Source: Hygrophila difformis (Eukaryota > Streptophyta > Magnoliopsida > Lamiales > Acanthaceae). Taken from it: a DNA stretch of 64,000 nt. Where the stretch lies: the NCBI GenBank assembly GCA_030278955.1, contig JAOANR010000001.1, positions 40,140,890-40,204,889 of the forward strand, in the 5' to 3' direction. The notes under the pieces are model-generated. The model was given only the letters and a program-made list of their open reading frames with translations. It searched no databases and had not been told where the DNA came from. Made by a program: the position numbers and the translations under genes. Position 1 is the stretch's first letter. Every line of letters starts with the position of its first letter. Below are positions 47,098 through 58,920 of this stretch, in pieces.

Positions 47098-50068
47098 TCA
47101 TAAAAAATGACCCTTCCGTATTCGTGGCAAAGCCAATACGGCAACCACAACTGCACCCAAACAATCTGAAACCGACACATGAAGATTTCCCTGCAATCCA
47201 AAAACAAGCTTTTCTTCAATAGAAGATAGAGAAATGATCTCAGTAGCAACACAAAATTCTGGAAACTAATCAATAAATTTGCACTGCTAACACAATCCAT
47301 GACATACATTTGTTTCAATTTCTTTTTAAAGTAATGCTAGCTGAAGTTTAATGGTTTCAAACGTCGTACATGGTAAAATAGAAGAAATAAAAATGCACAT
47401 ACCTGTATTGCATTTATGACATCAACGCCAAATAACCAGGTCCCCTGTAACAAAAATTGAGGCATAAATTAATTAAAAGAAGTAAAAAGAAGAAACAAAC
47501 ACACAAACCAACAAAACTGATTGTGTGATTAATGGTATTTACCAAGAACTTTATGGTGAACTTACAAGTAAAGCAGCTTGAACTGGGATGCTCCCAAGAA
47601 AGATGCTCCTAGTTGGAGAAAGGAATATATTGACCAGCATAATAGCATTTGCAGCTCCACTTGCACCCTAAAAGCAAGAAAGGGGAGATCATTGCTCAAA
47701 ATATGATTCTGAATCTTTAATATACAGTGTTTGCTTCAATTCACAATAAGTAGAAAATGGTATTTGTATGCTTGTACGAATCCTTAAGAGCATACAAAAA
47801 TTTATATGGCGCTATATACATGTTTCTCAAGGACTTTTGCAATGGAGAAGACATCATTCGCTCTTGATGCTCACATGTTTACACTGGATGAGATGTTTGT
47901 GTTTATTGGAACCATACGTTTTCAGCAACACTGAATTTGTCTGTCAGTTCATACTTCATAGAAATATAAGTGCTGACAAAGCTATTGTAGGAAACTGAAG
48001 AAGAAATGCTGAAGATAAATATTGCATAATTAAACCTCAAAGATGTATGGATGCTTCTCTGAATCGGCTTATTAGTCTCAAGGAAGTTTATTGAAGACAT
48101 AAGGAAAAATTTAGAAGAGACCCCAGCAAAATAAAATTAGAAAATAGCAAAACCTGTGTTTTTTCTTTTTGTTTTGTCCGAATCGGTCCTCTAGTAATTT
48201 TTGGCCCCATATAATCCTCTATCTTTACTAAAAAAAAGGATGGATTTGGATTTAATTAGCAAAAGTAGAGGACTATATGGGGCCAAAAATTAGTAGATGA
48301 TGGATTCGGACAAACGAAAAGAAAAAAAAAGATAGTTTGGCTATTTTATCCATAGAATTTTTTTCTCACCCATTTTTGGTCCCACATTTCTGAAATTTAC
48401 ACTCTTGATTCCATTAGATAATTATTTTTCCCACTTTCTGAAATTTACACACTTGGTTCCATTAACGTGCAATTCAGAACAGGTGATCTAAGATAAATAT
48501 GCACCTATCAAATTTAAAAAGATGACAAGAAAAAAGTAAGTAAATTGTACTAATACTTACCAGTCCTGGAATTTTTGAAGGGTCAACACCTTCCTTTTGC
48601 TACACATAAAGAGTAGAGAAATGAGCAATCAACATAAAAGAAGCAAAGAAACGGGAACTTTGTTTTGAAAAGCATAAACTCCAGAGAATGACGAACACAA
48701 AAGAAACACCAATTAGACATTGCTATCATTTTATATGAAATATTGGCATACTCAACATGTTAAAGGTGTTCCAATCCATGCTTGTAAGTTGTATGTTAGG
48801 GGCCAAATTTTCTTTACCTGAAATTGTGGAGCTACAAAAGCGTGATATCCCAAATGAAAGAAAAAGCCAACTAAAGCTCCAGATAGATACAACTTCAGCA
48901 AACACTCAGCTCCATAACCGCTTCCTATCTGGTGAATGTAAATTAGAATTTGCAGCAAGTAGTCACATACAGTAAATAACATACAAGTAGCAGAGGGAGA
49001 GGACACATCAATAACTATGGAATGTGTTCGGCTTTTGCAAACCAGAAAGCCACAAAAAGAATGTACAGAAAATCCAAATGAAAATTTTACCAAACAGCTC
49101 ATTTCATAGAGCTAAGCAAACCAACACTCAAATACATCACAAGCATACATTAAAAATAAAATGAAAGGTTTTCTTTCTTTTTTTTTTTTTTTTTTTTTTT
49201 TTTATTAAGAAAAGAACCAGAGCCATGGTATCTTACAGTTAATCCAAAGCAGACGAATTGCAACATATTCGTAACAAGATGGCACCCGTCTCTGTGACTA
49301 ATTTTTGCTGTAATCAGAGTGTGCACACGACCACTTTTAAAATTGTCAACTGAGATCTGTGGAAAAGTAAATAAGTGAATAAAATAGGAGTAAAATATGT
49401 CCCTGATACTACAAGGTTCTTCACAAATTATCATCAGCTTACCATAAAATTCTTCTCCATAAATTGAGGACTTGCAACTTTCCATAAAACAAAAATGGCA
49501 GCGTTTGCTGCCATCAAGCCTAACACGACTCCCACATCTGTAAGCCCGTTATTACATGGGCTCCTAGAAATAAAAAGAACAACTTTTTGTTACCGATTTA
49601 AATCAGATATTTTCAACTTGAATCACAATCAAATGTGGGTGAATTGAATGTTCAGCATTATACTAAATCAGACAGAGTAAACATCAAAATGAGCGTAAGA
49701 AAGAGTAAACAAAATTACCCGCCACGATTACTCGAATCAGGCGAATGAAAATTTCTTCTCCCTTGATTCCTCACCGTAACCCCAACAGCAAATTTTCTCT
49801 GCCCCTTGGAAAGGGCGTTCGAGAAATTCCTCCGGGAAAGAGCAGGGAAAAACACATGCCGACTCCTCTCGGAAACCCCATTATAACGGCACAAATTCAA
49901 CAAGTGCAAACGCGACACAGCGGAAGATTGACGCCAAACCGGGTTTGCGTTGATTTTCAACAAAGATGACGGGAATAGAGGCTCTGTGACGATCGAACTG
50001 GCGAAGGAACTGGACGACCCATTAGTGGTGATTTTAGAGAGCAGCTTAACGCAAAACTGCCGCTGCAT
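47098..50068 (-). CDS. RBL12: Mitochondrial rhomboid-like protein, RBL12/PARL type (8 coding exons)
   Basis: Rhomboids are intramembrane serine proteases; the plant RBL12 type is the mitochondrial PARL homologue. Coding exons (minus): 50068-49719, 49563-49443, 49356-49237, 48928-48818, 48599-48561, 47667-47566, 47444-47403, 47190-47098. All junctions are GT-AG and in phase: 978 bp, 325 residues. The first about 110 residues are Ser/Arg-rich and low in acidic residues, as in a mitochondrial presequence. SVDNFKSGRVHTLIT and HLVTN (His183, Asn187) follow. GASGA at 248-252 gives the catalytic Ser250. In the last exon the AHxxG motif expected at the catalytic His reads SDCLGA, with Cys305 in the His position. 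The ATG at 50066-50068 is chosen because the frame upstream has no other. Intron 5 holds a foldback. The product may be a pseudoprotease. Confidence 0.85.
48160..48330. repeat. Foldback within intron 5 of the rhomboid-like gene
   Basis: The left arm (about 48160-48228, TTTTGTCCGAATCGGTCCTC...) and right arm (about 48263-48330, ...GGATTCGGACAAACGAAAAG) are inverted copies of about 65 bp with a short loop. In the pre-mRNA this would form a long hairpin. It is probably a small MITE; no duplication was identified. Confidence 0.65.
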
Positions 50069-50760
50069 TTTCAATTGCGGCTTTCCAAATTCAAGAACTT
50101 TGAGCGTTTCCTCCTTGCTTGGAAAAGGGAGAAATGCGATTCCCCTACAATCGCCGCCATCTAAGAGGGCCCTGAAACAACAATTAACGGACTAACCCTG
50201 CTCTGATTTCCAATCATGGGCCGGATCCGCAGTGTACGGACAAGGGTTTAGAATTTGCAGCTATGTACTAGAGGAAAAAACAAAAGCAAAAGAGAGAACT
50301 TGAAATATAGTCTGCATGCAAAATCCTATTAAAAAAATACTTCTCACTAAATAAATAAATTTCACGCTATGTATAAGAGAATTTATTATTTTTTTTTTAA
50401 AAAAAAGGAACAAAACAAAAAACAAAAAAGCAAAATCTGCATGCAAAATTTGAAAGCGTGTTAAATACTTAAATTTCACGCTTAGTTCGCACTAAACCAA
50501 CTTTCCAGTTTTTGACTGCACGCCAAATGCTTGCCATTTTTACAGCTGTCACAACTGCCCATTTTTCTGTAAACTTTTTTTCTTTAAAATATTCAAACAA
50601 TAAATTTTGATTAATTTATTACTTACCTAATCATAACAGATAATTTCCAAACATAATCTAGGTATTCTTAAATTTTTCTTTTTCTTTGTTTTAAACTTTT
50701 AAATGCTTGCAATTCTTATCGCTGCAATTTCCATTTATGATCATGTGGGATTGTGGGATT
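50069..50760. other. Upstream flank of the rhomboid-like gene
   Basis: Expected to hold the 5' UTR and promoter. On the minus strand GGCCCATGATTGG (about 50208-50220) combines a GGCCCA element, common in promoters of plant housekeeping and organelle-protein genes, with an ATTGG (CCAAT) box. From about 50585 a fragment related to the MITE at 45591 is seen. Confidence 0.35.
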
Positions 50761-50905
50761 TTTTTTGAGGAGTAATTGAAGGCCTGGGAAAGGGTGGTGA
50801 GAGTCTATGCCACACAGATTATAAAGGGAAATAAAAGGGTATCGAACCTTCAATCTTCCATTGGAAGTGAAGGTACTTAACCACTTGGGCTAAGTCCTCA
50901 TCTCT
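50761..50905 (-). mobile_element. tRNA-derived SINE
   Basis: 145 bp on the minus strand: A box TAGCCCAAGTGG (complement at 50881-50892), B box GGTTCGATACC (complement at 50838-50848) about 33 bp away, body CTTTATAATCTGTGTGGC and an A tail (T run from about 50759 on the plus strand). The flanks carry a 14-bp duplication with two mismatches (GGGATTGTGGGATT at 50747-50760, GGGACTGTGTGATT at 50906-50919). This fits target-primed insertion of a polymerase III-transcribed SINE. Confidence 0.8.
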
Positions 50906-50954
50906 GGGACTGTGTGATTTGGGAACATTGACAAATGCGTATTTATTTTAAAAA

Positions 50955-51335
50955 GAATAAAATTAGATTAAGGCATTGTTTAACAAAATAGCTAAATCGA
51001 ATCAGCTAATTACATCACTAGTTTTTTTTTAAATAAAATTAGATTAAGGCATTGTTTAACAAAATAGCTAAATCGAATCAGTTAATTTGTGACGGGAACT
51101 ACTAAGAGGGCTAGTAGGATATGGAAGACAATGTGAGAAAAAATAAATTTTTTAAAGTGACAAAATAATTTTAAACAGTGTCCATTTATTTTCTTTTAAA
51201 ACCACTGCAAATAGCATCATTTTGAATTTCAACTTATTGTAGGCAAAAGGTTAGCCTCGAATTTGTCAAACAACTGATTTTAACTAATTCATTACTTACG
51301 TAATCACTTAACATCTAATTCTCAAACATACCCCA
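50955..51335 (-). mobile_element. MITE copy with an internal 76-bp duplication
   Basis: The right end read on the minus strand (GGGGTATGTTTGAGAATTAG) matches the MITE at 45591 over about 80 bp. At the left end a segment containing AAGGCATTGTTTAACAAAAT is duplicated (about 50955-51010 and 51031-51085). The left limit and TSD are unclear. Confidence 0.55.
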
Positions 51336-52480
51336 AGTATTCTTATTTTTTTTTTTTTTTTTTTGTTTAAGTCCAAGTAAATCCTCCTCAAATTTATTTT
51401 ATTTTATTGCCTAATGTTGAAAGTTATTTATTAAGATTGATGAATAAAATTCTGAGTATGCGCTTTGGATGAATATGGGATAGCGAAATTGCCACATACA
51501 TTGGACTCTTTTCCAAAGGTTAATTATTGTTTAGAAAATAGTAGCAATGATAGCTCAATAGCCTTACTTTTACTAGAATTATTACATGCAATATACTTTA
51601 CTAGAAGTATATACTTATGTCTTCAATAGATACTAGAGGTTAAACCGAATATTGGGTTACTGAATCTTGATGTGCTGATAGGAGATGGAGTGTTTTCTGA
51701 TGAGTGATTATATAATTAGGTATATTTTATTATGCTATCATTGATCAAAATTTTCGTATTTAGATTGATGTACTTGCCATAAGTTTTTATTTTATTTAAT
51801 ATTTCTGGTTAATTGGTTGCATTAACGGAATTTTTCAGACATTTAGAATGATATTTTTTATCGGATAGAGATTGGGTGCAAGTGGTTGTATATGCAATTA
51901 CCACATATGTGATCATTGGCGGATATACATGCAATTGTGGTGGGTCAATTGACCCATTATTAAGGAAAAAAAATAGTAGTTTAGTACTAATATATAAATA
52001 ATATTGTCCAAAAATTAATAATATTTAGTTCAATTCCAATAAAATTCTAATGGAGTTTAGCCTATACATTTTCTTTTAATATTTCATTTTTCTAAAATTT
52101 ATAAGTTGGATCATTGCCCTTAACCACAATTGGTATTACAATTTCAAATTCAGGTTGAAATTGTTCTAAAACATTGTAATTGTTTTAAAGTAATATTATT
52201 TAATTTTTACTAATAATACAAGAATTAAATTTTATAGTTAATTATATTAATTATTGTGATAATTTGACCTACTAAATCAAAAATACTGGATCCACTGTAT
52301 GTGATGTGTGAGATATGTTGTGTGATTGATGAAATTGTGTGTTTTGTATGTGGAAGAGATGTTTTATGTGATGAAAGAATATGTGATGGGAGAAATAGCT
52401 TTTGTAATACTATGTATGCTTTTTGTGATGTATGCATATGCATAGTATTAAGCATGTTGCATCTGTTATCACCAAAAGTT
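51336..52480. other. Intergenic AT-rich sequence
   Basis: No gene seen. About 51915-52130 starts ATTGGCGGATATACATGC with GGGTCAATTGACCC, resembling MITE-type ends also hinted near 7768. 52290-52440 is biased to TGTGATG-type repeats. Confidence 0.35.
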
Positions 52481-52489
52481 AATTAAATT

Positions 52490-53113
52490 GGTTGAAAAAA
52501 AATGTATATAAATAAAAAAGTTGGCTCTGATAGGGCACCGACTAACATTGTTCTATAAATAAAAAATGGACCCATGAGCCATGCCAACTGAAGGATAAAA
52601 ATGAGACCATGAGTCATGCCAAATGCTGGACATAAAGTATAATGGGATGGTGACCATAAGTCATGCCAAATGATGGAATTGAAGACACAATGGACCTCTG
52701 GGCATAGAATTAATGCGTCACTACTAGGCAGTTGAAGAGGCAAGAATTGTTGGGCCAGGGCATCCACATGGAGCAGTTCAAAGCTAAGAGTCATGGGATT
52801 GGCATTTTTCCGAGGGCAATTATTTGGTCAACTATAAATACCAGACACTCAAGCAAGGGACACACAATGAACACCCCAGCAACAACTGGTCCTTATTTTA
52901 TCTTAGTTCTAGCATTAGTGTAGTTTGTAGCTTGTAGTCAGTAGTTGTTAGATACTAATTCTTGTAATCAACAGTAGGCAAGGGACTCGTTTCCTGTTTA
53001 TTATTCTTAAACTTTTTGAAGGCGCAATCCAACGAAAAAGTTTTTATTCAAATTCTATTGTCTTACACTGCAAAGGCTTACTAATTTTTATTGTCCGATT
53101 TTACACGATAACA
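52490..53113 (+). repeat. 5' LTR of the Tat-like element (left edge approximate)
   Basis: The right end is fixed by ...CGATAACA at 53113 and the primer site just after it. A TATA-like CTATAAATA lies at 52833-52841, fitting transcription start within the LTR. The left edge could not be fixed because there is no partner LTR. Confidence 0.55.
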
Positions 53114-53115
53114 AA

Positions 53116-53134
53116 TTGGCGACCACAGTGGGAG
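53116..53134 (+). other. Primer-binding site of the Tat-like element
   Basis: TTGGCGACCACAGTGGGAG follows the LTR end after two bases. The TGGCGACC start fits annealing to a tRNA 3' CCA end and is of the kind seen in Tat-lineage elements; the tRNA is not identified. Confidence 0.65.
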
Positions 53135-53292
53135 GCGATTGAATCGGTTACCATAGATCAATTATCAGATTTGAAAAGTTTGGATAACTTGGTGTTACGA
53201 TCGAGAATTATATCTCGGATAAATATGTCCACGCCAAGAACATCCACTAGCACTATCCGCCCACAAGGCAGAACACCGGTGTTAAGCCACCA

Positions 53293-56210
53293 ATGGACTT
53301 AATACATGTGAACTTAATAATCCAACTTGGGGAAATACTGGATAGTCGCCTGGATAGCCGTTTCCAGACTTTGAGGAATGAACTTTCTGTATACGTATCC
53401 CTAAATCAGAGTTTTTACGCCCTTGGGCTGTATGCGGCCGGCATGGGCGGTTTCACTAATTGGGCAACTAACGCCCCTATATGGCAAGTTCTATCCATAC
53501 CACCACTACCTGGCCTTACACCATCCTTTTGTGGAGGAGACATGCATTCCCAAAATTTTGATAGGCTTGATTCTAGCAGTGCTAGACCTCGGAGGCGTGT
53601 TGCAACGTACCCAAACAACATCCCACTAAGCCGACAACCCGCCTTTGTCCCCAGGGATGCAGATCACCATCCGATGGATACATCCCCATCAGGCCTATGG
53701 ATGATTTAGGGACAAAGCCTAGGAGACCATCAGTGGTTAACGCAATTGCCCCTAACATCCAATTCACCCCGCCAATGATGCATGTTCATTCCCAGACATG
53801 CAAAACCGCGGACCACCACCTGATAGTGTTAATCATAACACCAATCGACCAATCCCTCAGCAGGGCCGTGTGGTCGATCCAAATGTCTTGGCAGACATGC
53901 TATGGACTTAATTTGGCCTGAACGTGAGGCCAACTTGAGGCCTATTGGTCGGATGGCTTACCAAAAACCGTATCCTGTCACCCGTGATCATCCTCTGCCT
54001 AGGGGCTTCAGGGTGCCTGATTTTTCCACTTTCTCAGGTGAGGATGATTCATCTACTATTGAGTATATAGCGCGGCTTATAGCCCAACTAGAAGAAAATG
54101 CAAGAAACCCTACTATAAGATGCAATTATTCTCATTATCACTAACTAAGACTGCAATTATTCTCATTATCACTAACTAAGAACGCAATTATTCTCCTGGC
54201 CACTTTAGAACGTGGAAAGATATGGAGGGGGCGTTCCATAGACGTATCTTCAACCCAGTACTAATAGTGTCAGTTACTGACATATTGCATGCCAAACAAT
54301 TGCCTAAGGAAACTGTCCTAGCCTTCATAGAAAGAGTGAGACGGTTGAAGTCACGTTGCTCAACAACACTGGACGATTCTGAAATGACCAAGATCATGGT
54401 CAGAAATATGGCACCCAATTATAGAAAGCAGTTAACCACCCACAATATCCCAGATCTTTCATCACTAGTTTCAAAGGCTGTTCGCCTGGAAACATTATTT
54501 AAGGACGAGGAGTCTGCCAATCATCCTAGAAAATACAACAGACCTATTTCGAATATGCAAGTACTTGAATATTCAGATATGAAAATTGACGCGAGGTGTC
54601 TACTGTGGAGATTCCTGGCGTGGAGGTAGGTGAGCAAGCGGTGGCAGAACTAGTGAAAGGGAAGCCTTTCGCTTGCCCTAAACTACAACCCAATCCACCA
54701 AGGCTATCATAGAGGCAAAATTGCCCCAAAAAAATGGCACCATTGAGGAGCCAATGTTTAATGTGAACAAAGCCGATGAGATTTTTTATGTTCTTCATAA
54801 AGAAGGACAACTACGACTCCTTAGAGGCCAGCGTGTGGCCAACACAGAAGAAGTTAAGGGAAGAAGTTATTGTAAGAATTAAGACGCACAATTGCTTCAC
54901 CCATACCACGGCCCAATTCCATCACTGTAAACTGGAGATTAACAAGGCCTTACGCACCGGCCATTTAAAGTATTTCCAGATCAGGGTGGATGAAGAACAG
55001 TTCCCACCTGTCACGATGGCTACTGTTTAGGCAGGGCCTTCAAGATGGCCGGGGTCGTTAGAAAAGGGGTCATAGAAACGGAATGTATATCGGTCACTAG
55101 GAAGGGATTCGCAGGAAAAGAGTACTGACCGCCCATTGTAGGTTGATAAAAGGAAGCAACCCTTAGCATACATGAGTCGGTTATGATCTACGGCATGTCA
55201 TCAAAGGGCTTGTCAAGGGGAAGATAGGAGACATGGCTCTAGCCCACCTCGGTCGACGAGATATCTAGATCGTCGACGATTGTTGCTAAGGGGCAGGGTC
55301 GATAATCGTGATGGATGGAATAGGGTGTATCGAGGCGGCCAATCATTGGCTCAATGATTCTCCACCAACACACTGGTCAAGTAGCTCAAACTTGGACATA
55401 TCCAAATGGAACTTATGAGGTTCAGATAAAAAATGGGGCCATGATTTGGCGAAGGCCTACCCGACAACTATCGATGAATCAGGTCAATCTGATGCAGTGG
55501 GTACGGAATGCTCCACCACCACCTGTTCATGTGGACCCCCGCTTTCCTGGGATGACCTGAACACGGAAACGTAGAGCCAAATGACAGTATGCTGTCTCCA
55601 AATGGGAGAAGTCAGAGAAAATTGAACCTATTCTACTACAAATGCTCCCTTGTGAATGTTAAATCGATGGGGTCCTTGTCGAAAGGAAGGAAATGAAATG
55701 GAGGCGAAGGCTAACACTGGTCACTGGTCATGCTCTGCTGAGGACACAAAGGTTGTTACCCTTGAGGAAACTAAGGCAACCCAGACCTCCCTTCCCAATT
55801 TGACAGTCGATGAGCTTAAAGAGGGAGAGTGGGTCGATGATGGCCTTAAATGTGCCTACTGCCAGAGGGTCAACAAGGTCGCTTATGAGTTTGACATTGA
55901 GCTTGCCCCAACTCAGTTCGGGGATTTCACCACAAAAGAACTGGAAGCATTCATGGTTGATGAAGAGTAAAATGGCAACTTGAAGATGTCAATCGATGAG
56001 CAAGAGTCACGAAAGAAGATGAAGAGTGCAGAGGCCGATCAGTCGATTGAATTATCTGTAAATAATGAGTTTCCTGAAGGGACAACTGATAATTTTGCTA
56101 TGTCTATTAATGTGTCACATGCGATAGTGCAGGGAGAGACATCTGGATCCAAACATCAGCAACCAGTGTCCAGTCGATTGAGAAGCCAGCGTGGGCATAT
56201 GTACATGTAG
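53293..56210 (+). pseudogene. Tat-like gag region
   Basis: Broken plus-strand frames. 53902-54144 encodes RDHPLPRGFRVPDFSTFSGED and STIEYIARLIAQ; 54222-54629 encodes MEGAFHRRIF, ETVLAFIERVRRLKSRC and MVRNMAPNYRKQL, the capsid-like retrotransposon gag domain. 54776-56210 holds linker frames without recognised domains. Stops and frame changes occur every few hundred bases. Confidence 0.75.
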
Positions 56211-56299
56211 CCTATGAGGAGGAGGCGCCCGATGTAAATCATGGAATTGTCCCACAAGTGGTGTTTGAGCCCTAATCTGTAGATGTTCCACGTCATCTC

Positions 56300-56869
56300 A
56301 AACCAGTATATGTCCAAGCTCACATTAATGGGAAAAGGTTCAATCGAGTTTTCATCGACAACGGAGCAGTATACAACGTGATCCCACTCACCACTCTAAA
56401 AAAGATAGGAAATACAGTGGATGGCCTTGCTGAGGTTGATCTAGAGCTGGCGCGTTTCACTGGTCCTGCCACTAAACCTTTGGGTATGTTGACTATTCAA
56501 ATTGGAGTCGGCCCTAAAGTGGTGTCCACTGTTTTGTTCATAGTGGATGCAGCTACCAACTACTCTGCTCTGCAAGGACGAGGTTGGATCCATTCATCCA
56601 AGTGCGTCCCATCGACTTTGCTTCAAAAGTTAGCATTTTGGGATAGTGATAAGGTGATGTATGTGGAGGCCCATCGGAACCCATTTCAGGGGTTTGTCGG
56701 GGCTAGTGCTAGTGACACTATGTTCTACGAGACTTCAGTTCCGCCACTTAGTATGAGCATGATAGTTGGTGCATACCCCATGCCTAATTACAGGCTCACT
56801 AGGAGGGGTTATGTTTTTTTATTGAATGTTTCTGCTTTAAAACTTGGCTCAGATAGCCAGAAATATTAA
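56300..56869 (+). pseudogene. Tat-like protease region
   Basis: NRVFIDNGAVYNVIPLTTL (from about 56340) is a retropepsin-like active-site motif in D-N-G form, followed by GMLTIQIGVGPKV, FIVDAATNYSALQGRGWIH and CVPSTLLQKLAFW, typical of Ty3/gypsy Tat proteases. The canonical D-T/S-G has become D-N-G here. Confidence 0.7.
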
Positions 56870-57189
56870 TTTATGATGAATCATGAGTTTAATATTGATG
56901 AATCAAGTTCTAGTAATGAAAATTACTTTCTAAATTCTGTCCATGATTCATTCTGATATAGGCCATGTAAAAAATGAAGTAATGAAACCTTCTTGCGAAT
57001 GGCCTGAATTATTAGAAAATCATGAGCCAACTATTTATGCACAAGATATATCGGTCGAGTTTAATATTGGTGATTCCAAGACACATAGACCAATAATGGT
57101 TAGTGGACTATTACCAACCGATCAACAGAATGAGTTAGCCAAATTAGTGGCGAAGCATCAGGATTGCCTTGTTTGGCCTGGGTTAGATA

Positions 57190-58230
57190 TAAACTGATTG
57201 AACATCGGTTGCCAATTAAGCCTAACTATAGGCCCGTAAAGCAGGCCCGGAGGCGTTTTAACCCAGAATTAATGTAAAAAATTGCAGAAGAAATTAAAAA
57301 GTTATTGGAATTGGACGCCAAATTCGTCAGGCCATGCCGATATGCAGAGTGGTTGTCCAATATTATCTCGGATACCAAAAAGAATGGTAAGATGAATCTG
57401 TATAGATTTCAAGGACCTTTACCTGGCCACGCTGAATTACAAGTATACTATGCATGTAGCTGATATGTTGATCGATGCAGCTGCAGGACACAAAATACTC
57501 TCAATAATGGATGGCTACGCAGAAAATAAACAGATCAGTTTAGCTGAGGAGGATATTCCTAAGACTGCTTTTAGGTGTCCAGGAGCCATTGGTATTTATG
57601 ATGGGTAGTCATGCCCTTAGGCCTGAAAAATGCAGGGGCTACCTATCAGTGGGCAATGAACACCATATTTCGTGTCCTAATTGGTAAAACTTTGGAGGTT
57701 TACATCGATGATGTAATTATAAAGTTCTCAACTTTTTGCCAACACTTACAAGGCCTCGAACAAGCTTTCATTAGGATGAGGAAATACAACTTAAAAATGA
57801 ATCCAACAAAGTGCGCCTTCGGGGTGTCAGCCGGGATTTTTTTAGGGTTCCTCATCCATGAACGGGGGATAGAGGTCGATTCCAATAAAGCTATGCTATC
57901 ATCAATATTATGCCTCCTAGGTCGGTCAAAGAATTACAAAGCCTACTGGGTAAGGTTAACTACCTTAGAAGGTTTATTGCTAGTGCAGCGGGAAAAATGA
58001 AGCATTTGACCAAATTGCTTAAAGGGAAGAAAGGACCCGACATAGAATGGGGGCCTGAGCAAGATGAAGCTTTGGAAGTCATTAAACATTCATTGATCAA
58101 CCCCCCGGTGTTAGTGCCACCAAGGCCAGATAAAAAGTTGAAGTTGTACTTGGCCTCTTCCGATGTAGCAACAGGGTGTCTGTTGGCTCAAGACTGGGAT
58201 GATGGGAAAAAATGGCCATTTACTAAGTAA
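57190..58230 (+). pseudogene. Tat-like reverse transcriptase and start of RNase H
   Basis: Fragments in all three frames: LPIKPNYRPVKQARRRFNPE, MPLGLKNAGATYQWAMNTIF, EVYIDDVIIKF (catalytic YIDD), FLGFLIHERGIEVD, then ELQSLLGKVNYLRRFI and LYLASSDVATGCLLAQD, the gypsy RT-RNase H junction. Several stops (for example near 57280 and 57420-57600) make it non-functional. Confidence 0.85.
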
Positions 58231-58426
58231 AACTCTAACTGACCCGGAGCTTAAATACTACTTTGCTGAAAAATTATATTTTTCTTTGGTATATGCATAC
58301 ACCAAGTTGGAACATTATATCCTGCGTAGGTGTAATACCCCGGAGAATAGCTTAAATGGAGTGAAATAAGTTACTCATACCAACAAGGTACCTTTCTTTC
58401 TTGGTTGTCATTTTACAAGAACTCCA

Positions 58427-58481
58427 AAGTTAAGTGTGCTTGCCTTGGGGTAATTTTTGGATGGGTGACCTCCTGGGAAGT
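58427..58481 (+). promoter_or_regulatory. 5S-derived polymerase III control region in the left Cassandra LTR
   Basis: AAGTTAAGTGTGCTTG (A box) and GGATGGGTGACC (58459-58470, C box), followed by TCCTGGGAAGT, match plant 5S rRNA. The wider 5S-like part begins about 58372. It is not a 5S gene but a promoter module inside an LTR. Confidence 0.85.
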
Positions 58482-58864
58482 ATCCCAGAGCGTGTGTGAG
58501 TGAGGCCAAGGCACACTAGAAAGAACTCATGTTGGTTTGTGGGGACAGCCTTCACTCTGGAGCCGACAACATCTAGAGTAGCATCCCGTCTTTCCGATGC
58601 GCCGAAGATAGGGGTGTTATAGATGGTATCAGAGACAGACCGCGACCGCACGCGTTGGTATTCAGGCGCCTAGCGGGGTGAAAGATCCACCGGATGTGGA
58701 TGGTTGTGGCGTCCATGATATATGGATGGTCGAGTGCAACGAGGACGTTGCCATGTTAAGGGGGGAGGATTGTAATACCCTGGAGAATAGCTTAAATGGA
58801 GTGAAATAAACTACTCATACCAACAAGGTACCTTTCTTCTTGGTAGTCATTCTATAAGAACTAC

Positions 58865-58920
58865 AAAGTTAAGCGTGCTTGCCTTCGGGTAATTTTAGGA
58901 TGGGTGACCTCATGGAAAGT
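58865..58920 (+). promoter_or_regulatory. 5S-derived polymerase III control region in the right Cassandra LTR
   Basis: AAGTTAAGCGTGCTTG keeps the A box (closer to genuine 5S than the left LTR), and GGATGGGTGACC at 58898-58909 keeps the C box. The following segment is diverged (ATGGAAAGTCTTCC). Confidence 0.85.

Noticed and set aside
49178..49204. Long T run as a transcription terminator or LINE tail
   Set aside because: It lies in an intron of the minus-strand rhomboid-like gene with no duplication or LINE sequence next to it; treated as a simple repeat.
50830..50895. tRNA gene on the minus strand
   Set aside because: A and B boxes are present but no cloverleaf or acceptor stem can be formed; the A tail and duplication show a SINE.
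58372..58500. 5S rRNA gene
   Set aside because: The sequence is 5S-derived but diverged, lies in an LTR and is duplicated in the second LTR; it is part of Cassandra.
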